Shown here: positions 52,842-61,364 of the stretch, one piece after another
Numbering within the stretch: position 1 is the stretch's first letter
Layout: each line of letters starts with the position of its first letter
Assembly: GCF_016405855.1 (NCBI RefSeq)
Contig: NZ_JAEFCA010000004.1
Location: 344,075 to 408,074 of the forward strand
Length of the DNA stretch: 64,000 nt
Reading direction: 5' to 3'
DNA from: Flavobacterium sp. IB48
GTDB taxonomy: Bacteria > Bacteroidota > Bacteroidia > Flavobacteriales > Flavobacteriaceae
Notes under the pieces: generated by a model
Told to the model about the DNA's origin: nothing
What the model saw: the letters and a program-made list of their open reading frames with translations, nothing else
The model's database searches: none
Made by a program: the position numbers and the translations under genes

Positions 52842-54353
52842 TTATTGTCTGTCGGCGTTGCTTAAATTTGGATTAAGGTCAACCTGACTTTGCGGATAAG
52901 TGTAATATTTGTTTTGCGGCATTTTGATTAAAGCTGCTTCACCAACTCTAAGATGGTATGCATTTACCAGAACATCATATTTGTTCATTCTGATCAAATC
53001 GGCGCGACGTTTTCCTTCGTAGAAAAGTTCCCATCCTCTCTCTTGTAAAATAGCATCTCTCAAACTAGTTTGCGTAAGAGCCGATAAAACCAAAAGTTTT
53101 GCATGCGACCTTCCTTTTACTTGATTGATTAGATCTATCGCTTCTTGAGTTGGACCACTTATTTCGTTTAAGGCTTCAGCTCGGCTTAATAAAACATCAG
53201 CATAACGAAGGATATTTACACTATGCCCATCGTAATATGTTGTAGTTTCATCATCGGCATATTTTCTAGTAGAAACGTCTGGCATATAAAATTCACCAGC
53301 TGGTGGCTGAGCTCCTAATGAAGGCGCTTGTTTGTGAAGTAACCCGTCTGTCCCTTCAAATTCTGGGAAGAAACATTGTTTTCTTTCATCTTCATCACCA
53401 AAAGTGTTATAGAAATCCCAGTTTACAGTATAATACTGCCATCTGTTTTGAACTACAGGGTGATCAACAGGACCAAAGTGGTTTAATAATTCTGTTCCGT
53501 TTGTATTAGCATCACTTAAAGAAGAGAAGATATTTTCGCTGCACCATTTGTTACTTTCTTTAAACAAACCTAAGTAAGAAGGATAAAGACGATATTCGTT
53601 TAGATCTATTACCTGCTGAGTAAGTGTAACTACTTTTTGCCAATCGTGATTGCGTAAGTATAATTTTGCTAGTAAAGTAAGGGCAGCGCCTTTTGTAGCG
53701 CGGCCAACATCATTACTGCCATAAATTGCATTTTCTTTATAGTTTACAGGCAAAATAGCAGCAATTTCTGTAAGGTCTTTAATAATGAAAGCGTCAATTT
53801 CTTCTACAGATGATGGAGGTGTCTGCGCTAAGTAACTTGGATTTGCTATGTTTTCTTCGGTCATTAAAACAACAGGTCCCCAAGAGTCAGTCAAATCCAT
53901 ATAAGCAGATGCTCTTAAAAATTTTGCCTCAGAAATAAACTGTGCTTTTTCAATATCTGATACAGAAGACATCTTTCCGATGTAATAAATAGCATTGTTA
54001 GCATTGGAAATTAATTTATACATTGCATTCCAATCTTCTAAAAGTAAGCCATTTGCAGAATTCCATGTTCCTAAAGACAATTGGCCAGGATCTCCTCCAA
54101 ATTGACAATGTCCTAAATCTGTCGCAATATCAGTTAATGCGAAGTGTCTTGTAGCCCAATACGAAAAGTTATCACCCACAGATGGTCCTTTTAGTCTGCC
54201 GTAAATAGAATTAACTGCGGCAATAGCATCTGATTTGGTTTGATATCCATTAGTAGTCGTCAAACTGCTATATACTGTAGGATCAAGATCCTCATTGCAG
54301 GAATATTGAAGTCCAGCAGCAAGTAAAAGCAATAAAATTGTATATTTTTTCAT
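52842..54353 (-). CDS. SusD/RagB-family outer-membrane glycan-binding lipoprotein
   Basis: 503 residues with a lipoprotein signal ending in LQYSC (Cys19). TPR-rich SusD fold: AIAAVNSIYGRLKGP, EAKFLRASAYMDLTDSWGPVVLM, GAALTLLAKLYLRNHDWQKVV and the C-terminal ILRYADVLLSRAEALNEI and AILQERGWELFYEGKRRADLIRMNKY. It caps SusC and delivers glycan to it. It starts 31 bp after susC. A hairpin follows directly. Confidence 0.94.
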   Translation of the reverse strand: MKKYTILLLLLAAGLQYSCNEDLDPTVYSSLTTTNGYQTKSDAIAAVNSIYGRLKGPSVGDNFSYWATRHFALTDIATDLGHCQFGGDPGQLSLGTWNSANGLLLEDWNAMYKLISNANNAIYYIGKMSSVSDIEKAQFISEAKFLRASAYMDLTDSWGPVVLMTEENIANPSYLAQTPPSSVEEIDAFIIKDLTEIAAILPVNYKENAIYGSNDVGRATKGAALTLLAKLYLRNHDWQKVVTLTQQVIDLNEYRLYPSYLGLFKESNKWCSENIFSSLSDANTNGTELLNHFGPVDHPVVQNRWQYYTVNWDFYNTFGDEDERKQCFFPEFEGTDGLLHKQAPSLGAQPPAGEFYMPDVSTRKYADDETTTYYDGHSVNILRYADVLLSRAEALNEISGPTQEAIDLINQVKGRSHAKLLVLSALTQTSLRDAILQERGWELFYEGKRRADLIRMNKYDVLVNAYHLRVGEAALIKMPQNKYYTYPQSQVDLNPNLSNADRQ

Positions 54354-54384
54354 TTTGATAAGTTTAATGTTATTGAAAAAGCTA

Positions 54385-57300
54385 TTAATGAATTGCTATT
54401 TTGATCCCTAATATAAACGTTCTAGAAGCTGGGAATGAGTTAAAATCAATTCCTCCACCAAGATTTTGCGCTGTAGCAGTAGTAGTGTGTCCATTTATTT
54501 CAGGATCGTTTCCAGAATACTTTGTAATTGTCAATAAATTTTGCCCTATTGCATATAGTCTTATATTATCAATAAATTTGGTTGGTTTTAAAAGGCTTTC
54601 TGGGATAGAATATCCGATAGATAGATTTTTAAGACGTATGTAAGAAGCATCTTCAACAAACCTTGAGTTTACATAACTACCATAAGCACTTTTGTAATAA
54701 CCATCTCTTGGAATATCAGTATTTTCATTTGTACCAGCAACCCAACGATTCAAAGCATCAGTACTTGTGCTTGATTCTCCAACCATTCTGGTCATGTTAT
54801 AAACAGAGTAATCAAGAGCACCTTGGAAAAATAGATTCACATCAAAATCTCCGAATCTAAAATCATTATTAAAACCAACAATGTAGTGAGGAGTAGAATT
54901 TCCTAAATAAGTTCTGTCTTTAGCCGTAATCAATCCATCGCCATCTAAATCTTCGTATTTAGGATCTCCAGGTTTAGAACCAGGTTGCGCAGCATAAGTT
55001 TCACCTGTTTTTATTACTCCAGCATATTTAAATCCATATAATACACCCATTTCTTTTCCAGGTTCTAATCTTGTAAATTCACGACCAGAAACCGTACCGC
55101 TTGGATTAGAAGTGTTGTAACTAATTATTTTAACATTCTCTGCCAATGAAACAACCTCTTGTTTATTATAGGCAAGATTTAGTGAAGTTCTCCAGTAAAA
55201 TTTATCATTTTTGAAATTCTCACTGCTAATACCAAGTTCAATTCCCTTATTTTCGATAGTACCTGAGTTAAGTGTTTGAGTATTAAAACCCCACCATCCT
55301 CCAACAGGAACATTCAAAAGAGCATCTGTTGTTTTCTTTTTGTAAACATCAATTGTAGCAGTCAATCGATCATTAAAGAATCCCATATCCAGACCAATAT
55401 TAGCTTGAGCTTGCTGTTCCCATTTTAGATCAGGATTTGATAAATTTTTTGGTTCAGTACCGCCTACAAAAGAACCATCAGAAATGGTGACATTCCAAGG
55501 AGCAAGATTAGCTAGATATAAATAATCAGGAATTCCATCATTACCTGTAATACCGTAACTAACTCTTAATTTTAGTTCAGAAACGGTTTCCAAATTTTGC
55601 ATAAATGCCTCTTTTGAAATTCTCCATGCAACTGCTCCCGAAGGGAATTTACCATATTGGTTATTTGGACCAAAACGAGAAGAACCATCTAGTCTATATG
55701 TAAATGAAGCTAAATATTTATCGTCAAAAGCATAAGTTAGCCTACCAAAATAAGAAGTCAATTTTGTTTCTGTTTTTTGAGTTTCAGGTTTTAGATAAAC
55801 AGAAGCACTTTCTAGATTGTAATACGTTAATACATCATTTGCAAAACCAGAACCAGAAGCTTTCATTCTTTCGTAAGTATCTTTTTGGTTTGATGTTCCA
55901 ATCATTGCAGTAAATGCATGCTGCTCTTTGATATTAAATTTATAGGTTAAATATTGTTCTGTACTCCATCTGAAATAGGTTTTGTTTTCTTCAGATCCAG
56001 AACCATTTAAGGCAGCTCCTGCAACAAGTGTTCGTGGAGTATATTTACCTTGAATATTTTCCTGCCACTCTGCACCAGCTCCAAAATGATATGTTAAGCC
56101 TTTTATGATTTCATAATCCATAAACATGTTTCCATTAACCAATCTGTTAATAGTATGATCAGTTGGTTCTAATAAAAGCGCTAAAGCATTATCTTTTCCT
56201 TGATATTTGTAGTATGAACCATCTGCATTATAAATTGGAATTGCCGGAGGAGCAGTTTGAATAGAAAACATAGGAGATAAGATATTATCGCCAAAATCAC
56301 TATTATGTCCTTCACTTGCAGCCCCATAAACATTGGCTCCTACAGTTAATTTGTCTGTAAATTTTTTCTCTGTTCCAATACGAACACTATATCTTGTGAA
56401 ATCAGTGTTTTGTATTGCTCCAGTTTGTTTTAAGTAATTTCCAGATAAGAAAAATTTAGATGTTTTATCGCTTCCGCTAAAAGTCAACGTTCTATTAAGA
56501 ACTTCGCCTGGCCGAGTTGCCGCTTCAAACCAATTTGTGTTGGCAATTGGAAAACTTGAAGGGAAAACTGCAGGTCTGCCATTTTCAGCAGCAATAGCAT
56601 TCTGAATAGAAGCATATTGTTGACCTGTTAAAAGAGATGGTTCCTGAATAATGTTTTGGAAACCATCAGAAATTTCACCTTCAATCTGCATTTTTCCAGA
56701 TTTTCCTTTTTTAGTAGTAATCATGATAACACCATTTCCTCCTCTTGAACCATAAATGGCAGTAGAAGCGGCATCTTTAAGAATCTGAATGCTTTCTATG
56801 TCATTTGGACTAATAGATGCACCAGTACTTGTAATAAAACCATCAACTACATATAATGGAGCATTTGATGTTGTAATAGAGTTTCCTCCTCTAACAACTA
56901 TAGTAGGCGATGTTCCAGGAGCATAACTGTTCTGTTGAACTTGAACTCCAGAAGCACGTCCTTGTAATGCCTGTCCAACGTTTGAAACAGTACCACCTAA
57001 GTTTAAGTTGTCTTTTCCAACAGAAGCAACAGAACCAGTAATGTCTTTTTTCTTTGCTTTTCCGTATCCAATTACTACTTCTTCTAGTTTTTGCCCTGCT
57101 TCTTTCATGGCAATTTTTAGAGGAGTAGTTCCAATAGCTACTTCTTGATCTTCCATACCAATGTAAGTAATCACAAGTTTTGTAGCATTATCAGGAACTG
57201 TAATAACAAAGCTTCCATCTACATCCGTTTGAACACCTTTAGACGAGCCTTTAACCGTAACATTCGCACCAGGAAGAGGCATGCCATTTTGATCTGTTAC

Positions 57301-57483
57301 AGTACCTTTTACTGTTTTTTCAAAAAACAACGCCGTTTTGTTCTTATCCGAAATATTTATAGAAGAAGCTGCAGAGGCTTGACATGTAAAAACTAATAAC
57401 GAGAGAACCGTTATTCCGATTTCTTTGCTGGATAAATTTTTAATCCGAAAATCTCTTGGCTTTTTTTGGGTTAATAATTTCAT
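54385..57483 (-). CDS. SusC/RagA-family TonB-dependent transporter
   Basis: 1032 residues. A long positively charged leader precedes the signal peptide (to about 38). A carboxypeptidase-regulatory-like domain (about 57-125; VKGTVTDQNGMPLPGANVTVKG) is followed by the TonB-box and plug region (KLEEVVIGYGKAKKKDITGSVASV) and the barrel. The C-terminus ends in ILGIKIAIH. It imports glycan fragments across the outer membrane with SusD. Upstream, about 240 bp away, is a promoter with paired operators shared with the kinase gene across the regulator. Confidence 0.94.
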   Translation of the reverse strand: MKLLTQKKPRDFRIKNLSSKEIGITVLSLLVFTCQASAASSINISDKNKTALFFEKTVKGTVTDQNGMPLPGANVTVKGSSKGVQTDVDGSFVITVPDNATKLVITYIGMEDQEVAIGTTPLKIAMKEAGQKLEEVVIGYGKAKKKDITGSVASVGKDNLNLGGTVSNVGQALQGRASGVQVQQNSYAPGTSPTIVVRGGNSITTSNAPLYVVDGFITSTGASISPNDIESIQILKDAASTAIYGSRGGNGVIMITTKKGKSGKMQIEGEISDGFQNIIQEPSLLTGQQYASIQNAIAAENGRPAVFPSSFPIANTNWFEAATRPGEVLNRTLTFSGSDKTSKFFLSGNYLKQTGAIQNTDFTRYSVRIGTEKKFTDKLTVGANVYGAASEGHNSDFGDNILSPMFSIQTAPPAIPIYNADGSYYKYQGKDNALALLLEPTDHTINRLVNGNMFMDYEIIKGLTYHFGAGAEWQENIQGKYTPRTLVAGAALNGSGSEENKTYFRWSTEQYLTYKFNIKEQHAFTAMIGTSNQKDTYERMKASGSGFANDVLTYYNLESASVYLKPETQKTETKLTSYFGRLTYAFDDKYLASFTYRLDGSSRFGPNNQYGKFPSGAVAWRISKEAFMQNLETVSELKLRVSYGITGNDGIPDYLYLANLAPWNVTISDGSFVGGTEPKNLSNPDLKWEQQAQANIGLDMGFFNDRLTATIDVYKKKTTDALLNVPVGGWWGFNTQTLNSGTIENKGIELGISSENFKNDKFYWRTSLNLAYNKQEVVSLAENVKIISYNTSNPSGTVSGREFTRLEPGKEMGVLYGFKYAGVIKTGETYAAQPGSKPGDPKYEDLDGDGLITAKDRTYLGNSTPHYIVGFNNDFRFGDFDVNLFFQGALDYSVYNMTRMVGESSTSTDALNRWVAGTNENTDIPRDGYYKSAYGSYVNSRFVEDASYIRLKNLSIGYSIPESLLKPTKFIDNIRLYAIGQNLLTITKYSGNDPEINGHTTTATAQNLGGGIDFNSFPASRTFILGIKIAIH

Positions 57484-57729
57484 ACTTTAAATTGGTTTTG
57501 GTTAATGTTTAATTGTTTTTTTCTTGTTTGTAGGTTTTAGATTTCTTTTTTGATCGTGGAATTCATTTTACTTTTTTTAGTTATGTGTTGATTAAGTCGT
57601 TTTCTATACAAATAAGAGGTTTTGTTTTTGCTCTAAACACGGCTTGTTTAGTTCTGTTTTCTTGTTTTTTAAAGATTAAAAATCACCCTAATTTTTACAT
57701 AATTAACTTAGTTTTAAGATTAATCTCTG

Positions 57730-57815
57730 ACGAAACTAGAGATTATATTTTTATAAAACAAGAAAAAACACAAAAAATGTGCTCGAACACACAAAATTTA
57801 TGTTCTCGAGCACAT
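57730..57815 (-). promoter_or_regulatory. susC promoter with two palindromic operators (mirror copy of 60095-60178)
   Basis: Reading on the minus strand: distal operator tgtgctcgagaaca (57801-57814), 9-bp spacer, proximal operator tgtgttcgagcaca (57778-57791), 9-bp spacer. Then comes a 39-bp block (57730-57768) identical to that before the kinase gene. It contains TTG (57759-57761) and TAGTTTCG (57731-57738) at 20-bp spacing, one mismatch from the Bacteroidota -33/-7 consensus. The operators lie upstream of the -33 element, which favours activation. The leader to susC would be about 240 nt and holds no other feature I can recognise. Confidence 0.8.
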
Positions 57816-58162
57816 AAAATTATACAATACATTTTTTTACACTTAAAAAGATGTGATATTTTTAAAATATTTTAGAAAAAGCAGCACCTGTGAAATGTGT
57901 TGTTTTTTAAATTTTAAATAAGGATTTATTAAAAACTTATGAATTTCGCAATCACTAAATGAAAAACGTAAAAATTAAGCAGTCTTTTCTTATGCAGAAA
58001 TGAAGAGAATTTTTGGTTTTTATTATGAATTCGGTTTGTTTTTTAATTCAATTTTTGAACTATATTGGTCATGGAGGAAAAAGCCGAAATCGCGAAATGA
58101 ATTAATGGTCATTTTGACTTTTTTTAAAAATGAAAAATTAACAGATTTTAAGAAGAAGAATT
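57816..58162. other. AT-rich intergenic DNA, nothing recognised
   Basis: Apart from a short AGAAGAAG stretch before the next gene (58151-58158), no promoter, hairpin or repeat is recognised here. Short open frames in it have no coding features. Confidence 0.6.
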
Positions 58163-58801
58163 TTGAAAGAATACCACGTAGAAATAATCGATAAAAATGA
58201 AAAGAATGTAACTCAGATTTTAGATTCTTTTTTTTGGGAAAAAGCAAATTGTTTAACTGATTTTACTTCGCCATGGAATAATGATCCAGTTCTGAAAATT
58301 GAATTTCGTGCGCTTTGGGATTTAGATTATCTGTATTTTAATTTTCAAGTTTTTGATTCAGAGGTTTATATTGATCGAAAAGACAATTCTACAGATAGTA
58401 TTTGTAATTCAGATAGAGTAGAGCTGTTTTTTAGAAAAGATGAAAAACTAAGTCCCTATTATTGTTTGGAAATGGATGTAGATGCACGTATTTTGGATTT
58501 TGAAGCTTATCCGAACTGGAATTTTGATTACAATTGGAAATGGCCAGAAAAACAGTTGGAAATACAATCGGTAAAAGAACAAAATTCTTTTACTGTTGTG
58601 GGGAGAATTAGTATTGCTTCACTAGAAGAATTAGATTTGATCCATGATAATATTATGGAAGTTGGAGTTTACCGAGCTAAATTCTCTAAAGCTGAAGACG
58701 GAAATTATGAACCAACATGGATTTCTTGGATAAATCCAAATACAGCAGAACCGAATTTTCATATCGCTTCTTCTTTTGGGAAATTTGTTTTGATGAAGTA
58801 A
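58163..58801 (+). CDS. CBM9-like carbohydrate-binding-fold protein without signal peptide
   Basis: 212 residues. TTG start at 58163 after AGAAGAAG; the frame is closed by a stop at 58139 with no ATG in between. The fold pattern (LKIEFRALWDLDYLYFNFQVFDSEVYIDRKDN...DRVELFFRKDE...YYCLEMDVDARILDFEAYPNWNFDYNW) matches the CBM9-like domain of Bacteroidota. It lacks a signal peptide or lipobox, so it is probably cytoplasmic, unlike most CBMs. It lies between the divergent susC operators and the regulator. No enzymatic residues can be assigned. Confidence 0.75.
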   Translation: MKEYHVEIIDKNEKNVTQILDSFFWEKANCLTDFTSPWNNDPVLKIEFRALWDLDYLYFNFQVFDSEVYIDRKDNSTDSICNSDRVELFFRKDEKLSPYYCLEMDVDARILDFEAYPNWNFDYNWKWPEKQLEIQSVKEQNSFTVVGRISIASLEELDLIHDNIMEVGVYRAKFSKAEDGNYEPTWISWINPNTAEPNFHIASSFGKFVLMK

Positions 58802-58802
58802 T

Positions 58803-58990
58803 TTGCCACAAAGGCACGAAGGCTCAAAGTTTTTTTAAGGAAAAAGAAATTTCAATTGCTTCCAGCTAAAGCTAGAGGCAATTAAGGTTATAATTTGAAA
58901 GTGAAAAAACTTTGCGTCTTAGTGCCTTTGCGAGATTTAAATTGGTAAAAGTTTAAAAAAACTTGGTGCCTTAGCGTCTTAGCGGCAAAA
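58803..58990. repeat. Interspersed repeat of the gccacaaaggcacgaaggc type
   Basis: The left end tttgccacaaaggcacgaag is inversely related to segments on the right (cttagtgcctttgcgag and ccttagcgtcttagcggcaaa). Inside is a second hairpin-like motif (aattgcttccagctaaagct... at about 58854). It fills the gap between the CBM9-like gene and the regulator and has no coding capacity. Confidence 0.7.
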
Positions 58991-58994
58991 CTCC

Positions 58995-60035
58995 TTAACT
59001 AACGTAAAAAGAAGCATTTTCTACATTTATAATATCAATAGGAAGCAAAATGGTTTCCGGAATGTCTTTTCTAAAGATAAAATGATCTGCCAAAGTGCTT
59101 ACGCCTAAATAAGCCTGTCTTTTTTGATTTTGATGAATTAAGAAATGAACCAAGCCTTGGTTTAAAAAGCTAACATTTTTATCAATTAAATCGTAGCCAA
59201 TCAAAGCAATCTTTTTGTCTGTAATTGATGATAAAATAGAGGCGATTTGGTATGCTTTGGAAGTTGTAATAAAAATTCCGCTTAAATCTGGATTTTCATC
59301 TAAAAAAGCAGTGAGCTTATTTTCTATGTTGGAATATTTCAGTTTTAATGTGGTTAAAGAGTAATCAGGAAGATTTTTTTCGTCAAAATAACTTCTAAAA
59401 CCTCGTTCCTTTTCCTGCATGTGAACGGCATTTTTCAGACTTTCATCAATATGAATAATCGCAATTTGGCCTTTCTGAAGAATCAAATTCATTAGACTCG
59501 CGGCGACACGACCGCTTTTGTACAAATCTTGTCCCACAAAACTTTTGATAGAAGAAGATTCGACCTGGTTGTTAAAAGTATTAACCATAATTCCCAGTTC
59601 ATCATATTGATTTATAATTTCGATGGTTTCTTTATGGAAAAGCGGAGTCAATAAAACGGCATCAGGCGATTGAGAAATAATCGCTTCGTTGGTCTTTAAA
59701 AAAGATTTGGTGCTTTCTGGATTAAAATAATGTATTTCTATAACAACATTGTAAGCTTTAAACTCTGTAATCGCATCTTGGATTCCGTTAACGCAAGGAA
59801 GCCAGTAAGGATCAAATACAGGATCTGGAAGCAAAACGCAAATGCGGTACACTTTTGTGCTTTTTAAATTTCGCGCAATTAAGTTGGGTTCATAATCAAT
59901 AACATTCAAAACCTCATTGATCTTTTCGAGTGCAGCAGGAGAGACTTTTCCTCTGTTGTGCAGAACACGGTCTACAGTTCCTTTAGAAACTCCAGCCATT
60001 TGCGCAATATCCTTAATTGTGTACTTTTTATCCAT
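58995..60035 (-). CDS. LacI/GalR-family transcriptional regulator
   Basis: 346 residues. The N-terminal HTH (about 4-26; TIKDIAQMAGVSKGTVDRVLHNRG) and hinge region (KINEVLNVIDYEPNLIARNL) are typical. The remainder is a type 1 periplasmic-binding fold for a sugar effector (YRICVLLPDPVFDPYWLPCVNGIQDA). The 14-bp palindromes with central TCGA before both susC and the kinase gene have the form of LacI operators. They also lie 60-96 bp upstream of its own start, so autoregulation is likely. It is the local regulator of the glycan locus. Confidence 0.93.
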   Translation of the reverse strand: MDKKYTIKDIAQMAGVSKGTVDRVLHNRGKVSPAALEKINEVLNVIDYEPNLIARNLKSTKVYRICVLLPDPVFDPYWLPCVNGIQDAITEFKAYNVVIEIHYFNPESTKSFLKTNEAIISQSPDAVLLTPLFHKETIEIINQYDELGIMVNTFNNQVESSSIKSFVGQDLYKSGRVAASLMNLILQKGQIAIIHIDESLKNAVHMQEKERGFRSYFDEKNLPDYSLTTLKLKYSNIENKLTAFLDENPDLSGIFITTSKAYQIASILSSITDKKIALIGYDLIDKNVSFLNQGLVHFLIHQNQKRQAYLGVSTLADHFIFRKDIPETILLPIDIINVENASFYVS

Positions 60036-60040
60036 ATAGA

Positions 60041-60048
60041 CAAATATA
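60041..60048 (-). promoter_or_regulatory. -7 element TATATTTG for the LacI gene
   Basis: On the minus strand TATATTTG fits TAnnTTTG and ends five bases before the regulator's ATG, predicting a leaderless or nearly leaderless transcript. No TTG at -33. Confidence 0.45.
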
Positions 60049-60094
60049 AAAACTTTGATTTAATAAACGCATTTTTTCTGTAAGAATTAATAAA

Positions 60095-60178
60095 TGTGCT
60101 CGAGAACATAAAAATAGTGTGTTCGAGCACATTTTTATATTTTTTCTTGTTTTATAAAAATATAATCTCTAGTTTCGT
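60095..60178 (+). promoter_or_regulatory. Kinase promoter with two palindromic operators (mirror copy of 57730-57815)
   Basis: Distal operator tgtgctcgagaaca (60095-60108), 9-bp spacer, proximal operator tgtgttcgagcaca (60118-60131), 8-bp spacer. The 39-bp block (60140-60178), identical to the susC one, follows, with TTG at 60147-60149 and TAGTTTCG at 60170-60177. Centre-to-centre spacing of the operators is 23 bp, two helical turns. The transcript would start near 60183, about 85 nt before the kinase start; that leader can form a small hairpin (cactttaattt with aaataaagtg, 60222-60246). Confidence 0.8.
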
Positions 60179-60266
60179 GAAATCAAAACCAAAAAACTAA
60201 AATAAATCTATAACCAAACAGCACTTTAATTTATTGAAATAAAGTGTTTTAACACAAAGTGTTTAA

Positions 60267-61358
60267 GTGAAAAAAATTACGTCATTAGCTCCCGGCCGAA
60301 CCTGTCTTTTTGGAGATCATCAAGATTATTTAGGGTTGCCTGTTATAGCCTGTGCGATAGATCGAAATATTAAATTGATTGCAACAGAAAATCAGACCGA
60401 GACATTTGTTCTGAATATGGTTGATATTAATGAAATTAGAGTTATTGATATACACGAGGCTTTCGAAAAATTAGAATCAAGAGATTATTTTGCTTCCTCA
60501 TTGCGCGTATTGCGCAGACACGGCTGTAAGCCTACATCTGGTTATGATATTACAATTACCGGAGACATTCCGATTAATTCGGGAACATCGAGTTCGTCGG
60601 CTTTGCTGATGGCTTGGATTCGTTTTCTGATAGAAGCTTTTGGAATAGATCATGAAGTTACGCCCGAATTTCTTTCTAAATTAGGTTATGAATCTGAAGT
60701 TTTGGAACACGGAGAACCTGGCGGAATGATGGATCATTTTAGCATTGGCGTTGGAAATATCGTTTATATCAATACAAAAAAACCGTTTTCTTTTGATGTA
60801 ATAGGAACAGAATTAAAAGGATTGATTACAGGAGTTTCAGGTGTTCCAAAGGAAACTATTGGTTTGCTTGGCGAATTAAAAGGCAATGCTTTAATGGCAA
60901 TTGATCTTGTAAAACAGAATTATCCACAGTTTGATTTAAATGCTGCTGAAATAGAGGATTTGGATAAATACAGAAATTGCCTTCCAGATCGTATGATTCC
61001 GTTTTTTGAAGCAGCAATCAAGAATTACCATTATACCAAAGAAGCGTTAAAGGAATTCGAAAAACCAGTTTTAGATCTTAAAAAAATTGGAGCATTAATG
61101 AATGGACATCATGAAGTTTTGCGCGATTTACTAAAAATTACCGTCCCAAGAATTGATGCAATGGTTAACGCTGCATTAAAAGCAGGAGCATATGGAGCAA
61201 AAATTGTGGGCTCTGGCGGTGGCGGAAGTATTGTTGTAATTGCCGATCCTAAAAACGAAGATGCGGTTATAAAAGCGATTTTAGATGCTGGAGCCCAAGA
61301 AGCTTACGCGGTAAATGTTGATCCAGGAGTACGAATTATTGATAATATTGAAATTTAA
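60267..61358 (+). CDS. GHMP-family sugar kinase (galactokinase-like)
   Basis: 363 residues with a GTG start (no ATG fits). It has the galactokinase-type substrate motif (LAPGRTCLFGDHQDYLGLPV), the ATP loop GDIPINSGTSSSSALLMAW and the C-terminal motif AKIVGSGGGGSIVV. GHMP kinases phosphorylate the anomeric hydroxyl of galactose, fucose, GalNAc or GlcNAc. The next gene is a sugar nucleotidyltransferase 6 bp away, so the pair probably makes an NDP-sugar from a free sugar. The exact sugar is unknown; GH109 and NagB in the locus suggest an N-acetylhexosamine. Confidence 0.9.
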   Translation: MKKITSLAPGRTCLFGDHQDYLGLPVIACAIDRNIKLIATENQTETFVLNMVDINEIRVIDIHEAFEKLESRDYFASSLRVLRRHGCKPTSGYDITITGDIPINSGTSSSSALLMAWIRFLIEAFGIDHEVTPEFLSKLGYESEVLEHGEPGGMMDHFSIGVGNIVYINTKKPFSFDVIGTELKGLITGVSGVPKETIGLLGELKGNALMAIDLVKQNYPQFDLNAAEIEDLDKYRNCLPDRMIPFFEAAIKNYHYTKEALKEFEKPVLDLKKIGALMNGHHEVLRDLLKITVPRIDAMVNAALKAGAYGAKIVGSGGGGSIVVIADPKNEDAVIKAILDAGAQEAYAVNVDPGVRIIDNIEI

Positions 61359-61364
61359 AATAAA

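Noticed and set aside
57585-57875. A 96-codon plus-strand open frame upstream of susC
   Set aside because: It runs through the promoter and both operators on the opposite strand to susC and has no protein-like features.
58000-58194. Short open frame before the CBM9-like gene
   Set aside because: Low-complexity Phe/Lys/Arg product overlapping the start of a better-supported gene in another frame.
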